Shown here: piece after piece, positions 1 through 7,722 of the stretch
Layout of the letters: every line of letters starts with the position of its first letter
How positions within the stretch are numbered: position 1 is the first letter of the stretch
Source: a virus
Length of the DNA stretch: 40,468 nt
IMG/VR virus record: IMGVR_UViG_3300047157_000217
Span: 1-40,468 of that record
Direction: 5' to 3' (one strand)
The notes under the pieces: generated by a model
Databases searched by the model: none
What the model saw: only the letters and a program-made list of their open reading frames with translations
What the model was told of the DNA's origin: nothing
Translations under genes and position numbers: made by a program

Positions 1-137
1 TGATGCAGTCAGTAGGGCTTTTGATGAAATGGAAGCTGATTGGGAGATAAGTAAAGCATGGAAACAAAATGCTGAAGTTAGTTTCTGTAGAAGAACAAGA
101 AAAAGAATCAGAAGAAGATTCTATGGAATTAAAATGA
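1..137 (+). pseudogene. 3' end of an unidentified small gene, frameshifted
   Basis: The window opens inside a gene. Frame 2 reads DAVSRAFDEMEADWEISKAW up to about base 75. A second frame then gives an acidic tail, VSVEEQEKESEEDSMELK, ending at a TGA that overlaps the next ATG as ATGA. A one-base indel near 75-85 is the simplest explanation. Function unknown. Confidence 0.45.
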
Positions 138-424
138 AAGTATCAGAATTAGAAGTTAAAGAAAGTTTTGATGGTGAATTATATTTTCGTTTGCCCGATG
201 ATGTTATTAAAGAGACTTAGGATGGGAAGAAGGTGATGAACTTAAAATTTCTCAGAACAAGACGATGGATTTATTATTAACGAAAGTAAAATATGAAACG
301 ATTGACCTTGACTTCCCCGAAGAAGAGTTGTTAAAGTATATGCATATTCGCACATGAAAAAAATATTACATTTAATGAACTTTGCGAAGAAGCAATAAAT
401 GAAAAAATAAAAGAAAATGAATAA
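134..424 (+). pseudogene. AbrB/MazE-like small protein broken by two indels
   Basis: Starting at the ATG overlapping the previous stop, frames joined at about 217 and about 347 give a protein of roughly 95 residues. It contains GELYFRLPDDVIKE, then LGWEEGDELKIS, then an acidic helical tail ending EAINEKIKENE. The segment LPDDV..LGW.EGDELKI resembles the SpoVT/AbrB swapped-hairpin fold of phage proteins and antitoxins. The breaks look like one missing T in 'acttagga' and one extra C in 'attcgcac'. Whether they are real or sequencing errors cannot be told here. The ATG of the next gene overlaps its end. Confidence 0.45.
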
Positions 425-724
425 AATACGAAGAGAGCACAAAAAATAGATAGTTTGTTTGAAGTTGAGAGTGGATTAGACACTCGCCTTTTTGAGTTGG
501 CAGGGTATCCTCTCATTGAAGACCTTGTAGAAAAAATGTTCCAATTAAAAGAGCAGATGAATAAGAGGCTCAATGATAGAGCAAAACTACTAGGCATAGG
601 TGGAGAGTTTGGTGTTGTTCCACCCGATACATCTCACTTAAATAATGATGACTTTGGTGCATACATCAGAGGAGAGATTAGTGTTGATGGAAAAAAGATT
701 AAGACTCCATTAAAAAACTCTTGA
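417..724 (+). CDS. hypothetical early protein (frameshift in an A-run)
   Basis: The ATG at 417 overlaps the previous stop and reads MNKIRREHKK before a premature TAG. Adding one A to the A-run at 441-446 joins it to the open frame DSLFEVESGLDTRLFELAGY and on to a stop at 722-724. The product is about 101 residues with a charged helical centre. The stop TGA lies inside the -35 TTGACA of the next gene. Function unknown. Confidence 0.6.
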
Positions 725-755
725 CATATTTAAATATCTAATATAGGATTTAAGC
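721..755 (+). promoter_or_regulatory. leaderless early promoter
   Basis: TTGACA at 721, 17 nt, TAGGAT at 744, then 6 nt to the ATG at 756. No room for a Shine-Dalgarno. Confidence 0.8.
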
Positions 756-980
756 ATGAAAGTAAGAAAAATATGGAATATTGAGCCACAAAAAATGTTA
801 GACACTATTATTAAAATAGACAGAGAGAATGGTCTTTCTGCTCCCGATTATGGTGCTTCTTTTTATGTAGGGAAAAGCCTTAAATATATTCGTGAAGTTT
901 ACGAACAATATTTAGGTCTTGACTCTTTAAGTGATAATGATTTAATAGAGAACGAATATTATAGATTGGAGATAGCATAA
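756..980 (+). CDS. hypothetical early protein
   Basis: 74 residues from MKVRKIWNIEPQKMLDTI. The start is fixed by a perfect leaderless promoter ending 6 nt upstream. The C-terminus YYRLEIA resembles the end of the broken gene at 6595-6860, so the two may be paralogues. Its stop overlaps the next ATG. Function unknown. Confidence 0.75.
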   Translation: MKVRKIWNIEPQKMLDTIIKIDRENGLSAPDYGASFYVGKSLKYIREVYEQYLGLDSLSDNDLIENEYYRLEIA

Positions 981-1366
981 TGAAAGAAATTATAGGAGAC
1001 GATTATCCCACTTACGAGGATTCAGTAAACATGACTTTAGCCGAACAAAAAAAAGATTCAACTTATACTTATATGAAAGAAATAGAACAACAAATAACTA
1101 AAGATAATTTAGAAAGATTAATTAAAGAAAATTTTGATCTCAGACATCGCTTATCTTGCATAGAAGATGATATTGAAATCATTGATAGGCACATCCAAAA
1201 GAATTGCAATAAAAGATTCAAAAGACCAAGTCTAAATAAAGATGGAAGTACCTACGCAGACGAAGCATGGCATAATGTTTCTAACATAGAAATTGCTTGT
1301 GATTTAGATGATGATGAACCATTGCATTGGGGCAGTAAATTTAAAAATGAAAATAACAATAACTAA
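980..1366 (+). CDS. hypothetical coiled-coil protein
   Basis: 128 residues, starting at an ATG overlapping the previous TAA (TAATG). The central part, about residues 25-70, is a charged heptad-like helix and the end is acidic and Asn-rich. The next gene begins inside its 3' end, as expected for translational coupling in this operon. Function unknown. Confidence 0.7.
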   Translation: MKEIIGDDYPTYEDSVNMTLAEQKKDSTYTYMKEIEQQITKDNLERLIKENFDLRHRLSCIEDDIEIIDRHIQKNCNKRFKRPSLNKDGSTYADEAWHNVSNIEIACDLDDDEPLHWGSKFKNENNNN

Positions 1367-1553
1367 TTATAATAAAACTTATAGCGTTGAAGTTGATGAC
1401 GATATGGATGTAGAGAGTATGGCAGATACATTTAAGGGTTTACTTGTCAGCATGGGGTATCATCCATGCAATGTAGATGAATTAATTAACACAGAATACA
1501 AATGGTTTACCCAAGCAGAGATAGATAATAACAGGCAAGGTCATTTAAAATGA
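1347..1553 (+). CDS. hypothetical small protein
   Basis: 68 residues from MKITITNYNKTYSVEVDDDM, overlapping the end of the upstream gene in another frame. Two beta-strand-like stretches at the N-terminus are followed by acidic helices. The upstream ATGs in the same frame lie deep in the previous gene and are less likely starts. Confidence 0.65.
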   Translation: MKITITNYNKTYSVEVDDDMDVESMADTFKGLLVSMGYHPCNVDELINTEYKWFTQAEIDNNRQGHLK

Positions 1554-1789
1554 AATATCAAGTTGGAATAAAAATTTATAATAGTTTTGAAGTCGAAGCT
1601 AATTCCGAAGAAGAAGCTGAAGAAATTGTAAGAGAATTAAGTATCGAATCGACACTTAGAGATTCTGATTATAATATTACTTATGTTGATGAAATAAAAC
1701 CATCAATGCAATCAACTGCATTAAATAAAGTTTTCGCCCCTATGACTGACAGAATTTATTCTGACGATGAACATGGAAATTCCCTATGA
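1550..1789 (+). CDS. hypothetical small protein
   Basis: 79 residues, MKYQVGIKIYNSFEVEANSE. It starts by ATGA overlap with the previous gene. The first 45 residues (beta-strand, ANSEEEAEEIVREL helix, beta-strand) look like a compact alpha/beta sandwich seen in small phage proteins. Function unknown. Confidence 0.7.
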   Translation: MKYQVGIKIYNSFEVEANSEEEAEEIVRELSIESTLRDSDYNITYVDEIKPSMQSTALNKVFAPMTDRIYSDDEHGNSL

Positions 1790-1992
1790 ATAAAAAAGCA
1801 CTACAAGGTTTACTTAAAGAAGAAGAAGTTCAACAAGAAATAACTGATATTAAAAAAGCTATTAGACATCTTGAAATAGAATTAGATTATATAGAAAATA
1901 AAGAACCTCACAATTATAAATATATTAGAAATTTGGAAAATAAAATTGATGAATTTCACGAACAATGGGAGAAATTAGATGAAACTAACTAA
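1786..1992 (+). CDS. hypothetical coiled-coil protein
   Basis: 68 residues, almost entirely charged helix (EVQQEITDIKKAIRHLEIEL), probably a small coiled coil. It overlaps both neighbours by a few bases. Function unknown. Confidence 0.65.
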   Translation: MNKKALQGLLKEEEVQQEITDIKKAIRHLEIELDYIENKEPHNYKYIRNLENKIDEFHEQWEKLDETN

Positions 1993-2182
1993 ATATCAAA
2001 AAGCTAGATTACTTGAACACGAATGGGATGTAGTTAATTCTGATGAAGGTCAGAATTGTGCTTGGATTTCTATTCAACCCCAAGATGGTGAAGTTTATGA
2101 AGTCGCACTTGATGTTTTTCACTTGACAGACACAGGAAAAGATATTAAGCTACTCGTAGTTGGAACACAAAACGAAGAATAA
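1979..2182 (+). CDS. hypothetical small protein
   Basis: 67 residues, MKLTKYQKARLLEHEWDVVN. The ATG lies within the last codons of the upstream gene. Unrecognised; it looks like a small mixed alpha/beta fold. Confidence 0.65.
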   Translation: MKLTKYQKARLLEHEWDVVNSDEGQNCAWISIQPQDGEVYEVALDVFHLTDTGKDIKLLVVGTQNEE

Positions 2183-2187
2183 TAAAT

Positions 2188-2403
2188 ATGAGAACCACAC
2201 AAAGAGAACTTAGAGAAGGCAATCCTACTATTGACGAAATGAGACATGATCTTGCCGAACAAGAGGCAATGAACATGAGTGTTAGTCAAATGATTGAATT
2301 TTTAATAGATGGATTTGAAGGATTAGATAATATTCCCGATATTGAAATAAGAGAAGAATGGGAACAAATTTTCGGTGAATTAAAAAATTGGGAGACAAAT
2401 TAA
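2188..2403 (+). CDS. hypothetical helical protein
   Basis: 71 residues, acidic and helical throughout (TIDEMRHDLAEQEAMNMSVS). It follows the previous gene by 5 nt, and its stop overlaps the next ATG as TAATG. Function unknown. Confidence 0.65.
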   Translation: MRTTQRELREGNPTIDEMRHDLAEQEAMNMSVSQMIEFLIDGFEGLDNIPDIEIREEWEQIFGELKNWETN

Positions 2404-2735
2404 TGAATTTTAAAGAAGCACTAGGAATCGTAGTAGACGAGGCAGAAGTCTCTGCTCTTGGAGAAAGAACAGATGAGCATTTAAGAATCTTAAAAGCGTG
2501 TGAAATCGTTGAGGAATTTTGGAATCATTTGCCAACCGATTTTACTTTCGACAAGAATCCAAAAGCTGATTTTAAAAAAGTTAAATATACTGATTTTTGT
2601 AATGACGAAGAAAAGATGAGAGACTTTAATAATTTAAGTAAAGAAGAATTTTTAAATAGTTATTCTTACCTTAATGAAGCTGAATATAATCTTACTAGAA
2701 TAAAAGAAAGAGGGCAAGATGAAAAAAGTTCTTGA
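2403..2735 (+). CDS. hypothetical helical protein
   Basis: 110 residues from MNFKEALGIVVDEAEVSALG. An in-frame ATG 15 nt upstream is less likely because the TAATG overlap is the rule here. Its TGA stop sits inside the TTGACA at 2732. Function unknown. Confidence 0.65.
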   Translation: MNFKEALGIVVDEAEVSALGERTDEHLRILKACEIVEEFWNHLPTDFTFDKNPKADFKKVKYTDFCNDEEKMRDFNNLSKEEFLNSYSYLNEAEYNLTRIKERGQDEKSS

Positions 2736-2793
2736 CATTCTATCAATATAGTGTCAGACTTATAACATAATATAAATTCTAACAAAAACAGAT

Positions 2794-3402
2794 ATGAGAA
2801 ATTATTTTGAAACACAAAGAGTAAATTGGAAAACTTGGAATCCCAATCAAATTATTTTTAAGAGCAATCGACTTATTAAAAAGTTGATGCCCGAAGATAA
2901 TATTTTGTCTTGGACTAGCAAAGGTGATCGTGATACAAAAATGTGTCAACGCACAGGTGGAAAAGCAATAGTTGGACATGGTAATCATACTTATTATAGC
3001 AGAGAAAAATATAAAGGTGTTATGGTTCAACTCAAAGACATGAATAGTGATTTTCCATCTGCCAATATTGATTTCATTGATTGCTCACCAAGAAAAGATA
3101 GTGTTGGAAACCAAGTGGGTTCACTTGACATTTTAATTTACCTAAATTCTTTTCATTCTCCTTACGAGTGGATAAGATGCCCAAAGACAAATAATTGGAT
3201 TACAAAACCTAATGGCAATGTAGCACCAATAGAAGAAGGTTATCGTATGTGCTATGGTGGACAAGGTGATGCAAACTCTATGGCATTTCAAGAATTTCAA
3301 GAGTTAATTCAAATAACCGAATCAGTTAGAAACTTTCTTGTTGAAGTTCTCGTTCCTGCGAAGAATGGTGAGTTTGATTATCAAGAGTTAATGGTAGCAT
3401 GA
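2794..3402 (+). CDS. hypothetical 202-residue protein
   Basis: One of the longer early genes. A TTGACA at 2732 precedes it, with a leader of about 30-40 nt and no clear Shine-Dalgarno. It has scattered conserved-looking aromatic and Cys residues (SPYEWIRCPKTNNW, GYRMCYGGQGDANSM) and a closing helix, which suggests a folded enzyme-like or DNA-associated domain, but I do not recognise the family. It heads a run of overlapping small genes. Confidence 0.7.
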   Translation: MRNYFETQRVNWKTWNPNQIIFKSNRLIKKLMPEDNILSWTSKGDRDTKMCQRTGGKAIVGHGNHTYYSREKYKGVMVQLKDMNSDFPSANIDFIDCSPRKDSVGNQVGSLDILIYLNSFHSPYEWIRCPKTNNWITKPNGNVAPIEEGYRMCYGGQGDANSMAFQEFQELIQITESVRNFLVEVLVPAKNGEFDYQELMVA

Positions 3403-3509
3403 AACTATTAGAGAGTTTACCCGATGTATTTTATGCGATAAGTGTTATCGGTGGATGCGTTTTAGTCTTGCTTTTTCTTTTAATTATTACTAGTATAGAT
3501 TCTGACTAA
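3399..3509 (+). CDS. 36-residue single-pass membrane peptide
   Basis: The ATG overlaps the previous TGA (ATGA). The product has one hydrophobic helix at about residues 13-31 (VIGGCVLVLLFLLIITS). The stop overlaps the next ATG. One of several very small membrane peptides in the window. Function unknown. Confidence 0.6.
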   Translation: MKLLESLPDVFYAISVIGGCVLVLLFLLIITSIDSD

Positions 3510-3658
3510 TGATTACAGAAACACAAATACAAAATTTGCTTTACGAAATAGATGATGAATTAAGTGACGATCAAATAAATTCATTAGCAAATAATATATT
3601 TAATAATCAAAATAAAATAAAAAAAATATTATTGGAGTTAATTAAAGATGGCACATGA
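3509..3658 (+). CDS. hypothetical 49-residue protein
   Basis: Starts on the last base of the previous stop (TAATG) and reads MITETQIQNLLYEIDDELSD, then an Asn/Lys-rich helix. It overlaps the next gene by 11 nt. It is supported mainly by the unbroken chain of overlaps. Confidence 0.55.
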   Translation: MITETQIQNLLYEIDDELSDDQINSLANNIFNNQNKIKKILLELIKDGT

Positions 3659-3866
3659 TGAATTTAATAGTGGAGCAAGGCATGGATTCAGCATGGCATT
3701 GTATGCAGTAAGAGATATTGACAGGCAAATATCAAATAACGAAGGTGAAGATATATATAAAGTAGGTAAATCTAATTTATATAACATTAAAAAAGATTTT
3801 CTCCATGAAATATATGGTGCAATTAAAAAAGAAATGGAAAACGAAGTACATGAGAACGATTATTAA
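3648..3866 (+). CDS. hypothetical protein
   Basis: 72 residues, MAHDEFNSGARHGFSMALYA. The N-terminal (E/D)F..G..HGF.....A.. pattern resembles small helical phage proteins, but no family is recognised. The following gene begins inside its end. Confidence 0.65.
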   Translation: MAHDEFNSGARHGFSMALYAVRDIDRQISNNEGEDIYKVGKSNLYNIKKDFLHEIYGAIKKEMENEVHENDY

Positions 3867-4068
3867 TTTTGTAAAAAGATTGCCTCGATTATTTAGGAAA
3901 GATAAGAAACCTAAATTATCAGTCGCACAAATAGACGAATTGATTGAAATAAATAAAGATATATTAGTTCGCCTTGGAGATGATGTAGATTACGATGGTA
4001 TGGGTAATTATGGAAGGTTTCCACCAATAGAAAGAGTAGTTAAGAAAAGAAAATTACACGATAAATAA
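3850..4068 (+). CDS. basic protein ending in KRKLHDK
   Basis: 72 residues: a basic amphipathic N-terminus (RTIINFVKRLPRLFRKDKK), an acidic middle, then VVKKRKLHDK at the very C-terminus. The last seven residues are identical to the end of rIIB at 10913. The ATG overlaps the 3' end of the previous gene. The N-terminus could associate with membrane or nucleic acid. Function unknown. Confidence 0.6.
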   Translation: MRTIINFVKRLPRLFRKDKKPKLSVAQIDELIEINKDILVRLGDDVDYDGMGNYGRFPPIERVVKKRKLHDK

Positions 4069-4071
4069 ATT

Positions 4072-4335
4072 ATGAAAATTAAATTAGGAATAAGAGGTAG
4101 CACAGATGCAATCAATCATATCATCATTAAATTAGATGATCTTATGCTTGTAACTGCTGACAATTTATTTTTAACAGGAGAAGAAGGCAGGGGAAAAACA
4201 GGAAAAAATTTAGTTGAATTATTAAATACTTTATCAAAGGATCACGAAATATCTGTTGGTGAAAATATAGCTAAAGAAATTGAAAGAGAATTAAATTTAA
4301 ATGGAGAGATAATTAAATATGCCAATAATGGATGA
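4072..4335 (+). CDS. hypothetical protein
   Basis: 87 residues. A Gly/Lys stretch (GEEGRGKTGKN) superficially resembles a P-loop, but the protein is too short and lacks the flanking strands, so no ATPase call is made. It overlaps the next gene. Confidence 0.6.
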   Translation: MKIKLGIRGSTDAINHIIIKLDDLMLVTADNLFLTGEEGRGKTGKNLVELLNTLSKDHEISVGENIAKEIERELNLNGEIIKYANNG

Positions 4336-4525
4336 TTACGATGAAGGTTTTCAAGATGGAAGAGATGATTTCGCTTTAGAACTAATAACTTTATTCAAAG
4401 AAAAAATTAATGAATTAAAAGAAACTGATGAACTATCTCGCAATCAACATATTGATGCTCTTGAAAGTTATGTTAAATTAGTTAAAAAGTCTTTTTACGA
4501 AAAAAAAGCCCTTGACATAGTTTAA
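4319..4525 (+). CDS. hypothetical acidic helical protein
   Basis: 68 residues beginning MPIMDDYDEGFQDGRDDFAL. The (Y/D)xxGFQDGR motif is a frequent start of small phage helical proteins. Its last codons, LDIV then stop, contain the TTGACA -35 of the SprT-like gene. Confidence 0.65.
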   Translation: MPIMDDYDEGFQDGRDDFALELITLFKEKINELKETDELSRNQHIDALESYVKLVKKSFYEKKALDIV

Positions 4526-4546
4526 ATTTTGTTTTATTGTTATAGT
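4512..4546 (+). promoter_or_regulatory. leaderless early promoter
   Basis: TTGACA at 4512, 17 nt, TATTGT at 4535, 6 nt, ATG at 4547. It decides the start of the SprT-like gene against an upstream ATG at 4529. Confidence 0.8.
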
Positions 4547-5020
4547 ATGAATATAACAGATGCAGAAACACTTTGCCTTCTTCACATGGAAGAACATGGA
4601 CTCATGGACAAACTTTGGTATTTTGAGTTTGAGGATTGTAAAAGTAGTCTTGGTCGATGTCATTATATGGAAGAAAAAATTACATTATCTAAATGGTATG
4701 TCGAATTAAATAACGAAAAAGAAGTTGAAGATACAATTCTACATGAAATCGCTCATGCTTTATCTTTTTTGAAGTATGGTAAAAAAGGCACAGGTCATGG
4801 TGTTCTTTGGAAACAAATGTGCAGAAAGATCGGTGCAAAACCAAACAGGATTCATCAAGGTATTGTTGAATATCCTAATAATCATTACAAATATTCAAGC
4901 ACTTGTTGTGGGCATACTTGGGGTAAACATAGAATGAGCAAAGGTCGTAGATATATTTGCCCTAAGTGCAATAGGATATTAGTCTTCAAAACTAAAAATA
5001 AATCCTTGACATACGCTTAA
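4547..5020 (+). CDS. SprT-like zinc metalloprotease
   Basis: 157 residues. HEIAH at residues 66-70 supplies the zinc-binding HExxH helix and catalytic Glu, H84 in GTGHG is a fitting third ligand, and a C-terminal zinc ribbon has C120/C121 with C138 and C141. This order is that of the SprT/Spartan family, in which eukaryotic Spartan cleaves DNA-protein crosslinks; phage copies are widespread but their targets are not established. It is transcribed from its own leaderless promoter, and the next promoter's -35 overlaps its last codons. The family call is confident; the substrate is unknown. Confidence 0.85.
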   Translation: MNITDAETLCLLHMEEHGLMDKLWYFEFEDCKSSLGRCHYMEEKITLSKWYVELNNEKEVEDTILHEIAHALSFLKYGKKGTGHGVLWKQMCRKIGAKPNRIHQGIVEYPNNHYKYSSTCCGHTWGKHRMSKGRRYICPKCNRILVFKTKNKSLTYA

Positions 5021-5040
5021 ACTTATACTAGGATATTGAT
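5006..5040 (+). promoter_or_regulatory. leaderless early promoter
   Basis: TTGACA at 5006 inside the end of the SprT-like gene, 17 nt, TAGGAT at 5029, 6 nt, ATG at 5041. Confidence 0.8.
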
Positions 5041-5244
5041 ATGACATATATTTGGAACAGAATGGATAAGGTAGACCCAAAACTAATGCCAAAAGTAGTA
5101 GAAGATGCCTTTGACAAGTGGACTAAAGAACAATATAAAAATTTTCAAGATTTAACTGAAGAAGGAAAAAATCAAGTTAATTACAAAGTGATTGTCCAAA
5201 TGGGCAAAATGAATTATAATTTAAAACAAACTAGGATATATTAA
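5041..5244 (+). CDS. hypothetical protein
   Basis: 67 residues, MTYIWNRMDKVDPKLMPKVV, helical. Its start is fixed by the leaderless promoter. Function unknown. Confidence 0.65.
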   Translation: MTYIWNRMDKVDPKLMPKVVEDAFDKWTKEQYKNFQDLTEEGKNQVNYKVIVQMGKMNYNLKQTRIY

Positions 5245-5260
5245 TTAAGGAGAAAATATT

Positions 5261-5679
5261 ATGGGATTAGATATGTACGCATTTGCAGTAGACGAAAACG
5301 GAGAAGAAGAATCTCTTGCTGATTGGAGAAAACACAATCGCTTGCATGGATTTATGGAAGACCTTTGGGAATCAAAAGGTAGACCATACGAAGGAGATTT
5401 AAATGATTTAGATTCTAGTGGTATGGGCGAATTTAATTGTGTTCCTGTTGAGCTAGAATTTAGTGATCTTGAAGACCTTTTCGAGAGTGTCACAAATAAG
5501 ACTATGCCCGAAACAGGTGGATTCTTTTTTGGTAATGATTCTTTTAATTGGGAAGATGATGATGGTAATAAACCTAAAGAGGGAGATTATTATTACAGAG
5601 AAAAAGATTTACAATTTATTATAGATGCTTGCAAAGCAATTCAAAAGGAAAAAAAGTTTATTATAATAGTTGGTGGTAA
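5261..5679 (+). CDS. conserved phage protein (MGLDMYA family), frameshifted near its end
   Basis: About 139 residues. The N-terminus MGLDMYAFAVDENGEEE, the W(R)KHNRLHGFMEDLW segment, EFNCVPVELE, GFFFGND and a YYxEKDLQFI helix match a family very common in phages, sometimes mis-annotated as phosphoglycerate kinase; its role is unknown. The family ends in ..VYYSSWW. Here one extra A in the A-run at 5651-5655 would give KVYYNSWW and a stop at 5677-5679. As written, the frame instead runs on across the tRNA. AAGGAG lies 7-9 nt before the ATG, one of few real Shine-Dalgarno sites in the early region. Confidence 0.75.
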
Positions 5680-5684
5680 ATTTT

Positions 5685-5762
5685 CGCATGGTAGCCAAGT
5701 GGTAAGGCAGGAGTCTGCAAAACTCCCATTCATCATGCGTTCGATTCTGATCCATGCGTCCA
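5685..5762 (+). tRNA. tRNA-Cys (GCA) with encoded CCA
   Basis: The acceptor CGCATGG pairs with CCATGCG, followed by T73 (typical of Cys tRNAs) and CCA. T8-A9, a GCC/GGC D stem with a GTGGTAA loop, and a GGAGT/ACTCC anticodon stem with loop CTGCAAA give anticodon GCA. The T loop TTCGATT is followed by CTGAT, but its 5' partner reads ATCA-TGC-G: a 3-nt insertion interrupts an otherwise perfect ATCAG/CTGAT stem. A T8 run follows the CCA and may terminate transcription. It may serve phage codon use or replace a degraded host tRNA. Confidence 0.85.
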
Positions 5763-5779
5763 TTTTTTTTAAAAAAATC

Positions 5780-5816
5780 TTGACAATACCGAAAAAAACA
5801 TTTAATCTTTACTCTT
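5780..5816 (+). promoter_or_regulatory. early promoter
   Basis: TTGACA at 5780, 17 nt, TAATCT at 5803, 8 nt, ATG at 5817. Confidence 0.7.
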
Positions 5817-6062
5817 ATGAATACATCAGAAGCATTTTTAGCAAGCATAGAGCAATCAATCGCAAGTGCAGAGAAGATTGCAAATTCAATCCCCAAGAAG
5901 GGTCTTAATGTCTATCTTGACAAATCTACTATGGTTATGCAAACCTTTAGTGATCCAAGCTCATTTGAGTATGCCAAGCAAGCTACTGCTCGCAAAGGTC
6001 AATCAAGTATTCTTAGAATGCAGATGGATGGAGCAGGTAGAACACAAGCAAAAGCATTATAA
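5817..6062 (+). CDS. hypothetical protein
   Basis: 81 residues, MNTSEAFLASIEQSIASAEK. It is Ala/Ser-rich and helical, then MQTFSDPSSFEYAKQATARK. Its own promoter follows the tRNA. Function unknown. Confidence 0.65.
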   Translation: MNTSEAFLASIEQSIASAEKIANSIPKKGLNVYLDKSTMVMQTFSDPSSFEYAKQATARKGQSSILRMQMDGAGRTQAKAL

Positions 6063-6131
6063 AAGATGCAAAATAATTGTTTAACGATATATAAATACTA
6101 ACTTTTTATCAACTAAACACAATAAAAATGC

Positions 6132-6166
6132 TTGACATATCATGCAAAATGAACTTGAATAACGAC
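6132..6166 (+). promoter_or_regulatory. leaderless early promoter
   Basis: TTGACA at 6132, 17 nt, TTGAAT at 6155, 6 nt, ATG at 6167. Confidence 0.65.
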
Positions 6167-6369
6167 ATGAAAAATTACCAACATACGAAGAGTGGATAAA
6201 AGATATGTCCTTGGCAGATCAAATAAAATTTTATTTTGATGTTGACATTGACAATTATTTAGGTGATCCTTGGGAGATACTTGCAGAATGTGCAGTCGAT
6301 CCACATTGGCTAAGTGAGTTTAAAGTTAATTTTAAAGAATACTTACAAGAAAGAGAATATATAAAATGA
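6167..6369 (+). pseudogene. hypothetical acidic protein, one-base deletion near the start
   Basis: The ATG after the promoter reads MKNYQ and soon stops. Adding one A to the ATGAAAAAT run gives MKKLPTYEEWIKDMSLADQI and an open frame to the TGA at 6367-6369 (about 67 residues, ending EYLQEREYIK). This is the clearest homopolymer deletion in the stretch. Function unknown. Confidence 0.55.
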
Positions 6370-6598
6370 ATGAATTAAAAGAAAAATTAAATAAAAACAT
6401 TACCTATCATGCAGATAGAAGTAGCTGAAACAGGTCATCATCATTTTCTACTTGCGACTATAGTGGATGGGATAAAGATATTTGGAATCATAGACATTCT
6501 ATCATTGACAAATTAAGTCGACCAAAGGTTATCGTGTTGAAAGTGCAGTTAATCATGGAGTATTAGATGTAACAATAACTGCAAATTTAGAATTATGA
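6366..6598 (+). pseudogene. hypothetical gene broken by indels
   Basis: An ATGA overlap starts MNELKEKLNKNITYHADRSS before a stop. The coding signal resumes as YRVESAVNHGVLDVTITANL near the 3' end, in another frame. The middle is scrambled by at least two indels. Function unknown. Confidence 0.4.
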
Positions 6599-6860
6599 AA
6601 TATGTAAGTAACAAATATTGGATATGTTGAGCCACTAATAAATGAGTCGGTTATCAATGCGAAACTAACTTGAGGCATCGACAGATGCAATGATGGAAGG
6701 TGGAGCAACTTAGGAAGATCAACCTACTTTTTATATTTGGCAAGGATGTACAGAATTACATTCGTAGAAGGTTTAATTGACGATTACGAATGGTCTTGAA
6801 ACTCTTGACACGAAGTAGAGCAAATACTAGAATGGATTTTATAGATTGGAGATTGCATAA
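6595..6860 (+). pseudogene. hypothetical gene broken by indels, end similar to the 756-980 gene
   Basis: Coding fragments in alternating frames read NIGYVEPLINESVINAKL, LEASTDAMMEGGAT, QPTFYIWQGCTELH and GLIDDYEW, and finish near FYRLEIA at 6860. The same C-terminus closes the gene at 980. At least four frame changes occur in 260 bp. Confidence 0.4.
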
Positions 6861-7049
6861 ATGGACATATACGAAGATGATAACTATGAAGCAATATTTT
6901 GCTACGATAATTTCACAGGCACTTATGTCCTTGCATGAATTGCAAGAATATGTGGCAGAGGACCTATATTTACCGAAGACGATTAGACCAAGATAGTGGA
7001 TTTTTTGAACACCAATGTAAAAGAATTGGGGCTTGACAATGAGGAGTAA
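6861..7049 (+). pseudogene. hypothetical gene broken by indels
   Basis: It starts MDIYEDDNYEAIFCYDNFTG, then continues in another frame as CGRGPIFTEDD and LDQDSGFFEHQCKRIG to a TAA at 7047-7049. The CxxC-like and acidic tail suggest a small metal-binding protein, but the breaks prevent a firm call. Confidence 0.4.
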
Positions 7050-7489
7050 CTAAGAGAAGATATTAATGACATTCAAATGGAGTGCCTTGGTTCATTTCTT
7101 GAATGCATGACAACCTGCGATTGAGTGTTGCATCGAAACTATGGAACGATGGAAATGACTATATGGATTTAACTGAAAAGCTTTACGAAGAGTGCAAATA
7201 TTGTTACAATCTACAAAAAATGCTTCGAGCATTTATCTGAATCATATTTAGACAAATTTAATGTGATAAATACGAGTAAAACTATCGAAAAACGAAATAG
7301 AAGAAATAGTTTACCACAAAGATCAAATGTCTCTCGATTTTAATTGGGAAGAAATTGATGACGAGTTAATCCAAAGAGAGGCAACCATTTCCGTAGCAAA
7401 TGGAGAGTATGAAGATTGGGATCATGCTTATGAATCTCATTGGGATATGTGGGAAAGTGGAGATTTAATCTTGACAGAATCTTTTTGAT
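7050..7489 (+). pseudogene. one or two acidic hypothetical genes broken by indels
   Basis: Fragments in changing frames include LREDINDIQMECLGSFLECM, DYMDLTEKLYEECKYCYNLQ, KCFEHLSESYLDKF and, at the 3' end, MSLDFNWEEIDDELIQREAT followed by an acidic stretch ending DLILTESF. There may be a gene boundary near 7260-7320. The next promoter overlaps the end. Confidence 0.35.
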
Positions 7490-7506
7490 CGTTTATTGTA
7501 CTGAAT
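7471..7506 (+). promoter_or_regulatory. leaderless early promoter
   Basis: TTGACA at 7471, 17 nt, TATTGT at 7494, 7 nt, ATG at 7507. Confidence 0.7.
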
Positions 7507-7691
7507 ATGAATTACATAACACGAAGAAAATTCAGTTTGAAGTCCCACAAAATGGTGGAGATCAATATTACGATACCTACACAGGTACTTACTTCTTGCA
7601 CGATGAAGAATGGGAAGAACCTATGGAGTTTACCGAAGATGAGTTAGTCGAAGAAGGAATTTACCTCAATGAGTTCTGTCAAAGGGTATAG
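7507..7691 (+). pseudogene. MNYITEEI-type hypothetical protein, frameshifted start
   Basis: The promoter-defined ATG reads MNYIT, then two small insertions near 7523-7532 shift the frame. Corrected, it continues FEVPQNGGDQYYDTYTGTYF and an acidic tail ending NEFCQRV. The first 20 or so residues match the intact gene at 7939, so these are tandem paralogues. Confidence 0.5.
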
Positions 7692-7722
7692 CATCATCGA
7701 GGGTTGCATAAGACAATCAACA

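Noticed and set aside
4160-4215. P-loop in the 87-residue protein (GEEGRGKTGK)
   Set aside because: Wrong spacing and no hydrophobic strand before it; protein too short for a P-loop NTPase.
5680-5908. Extension of the MGLDMYA protein to 215 residues
   Set aside because: The extension runs through the tRNA gene; the family ends at ..SSWW, which a one-base correction restores.
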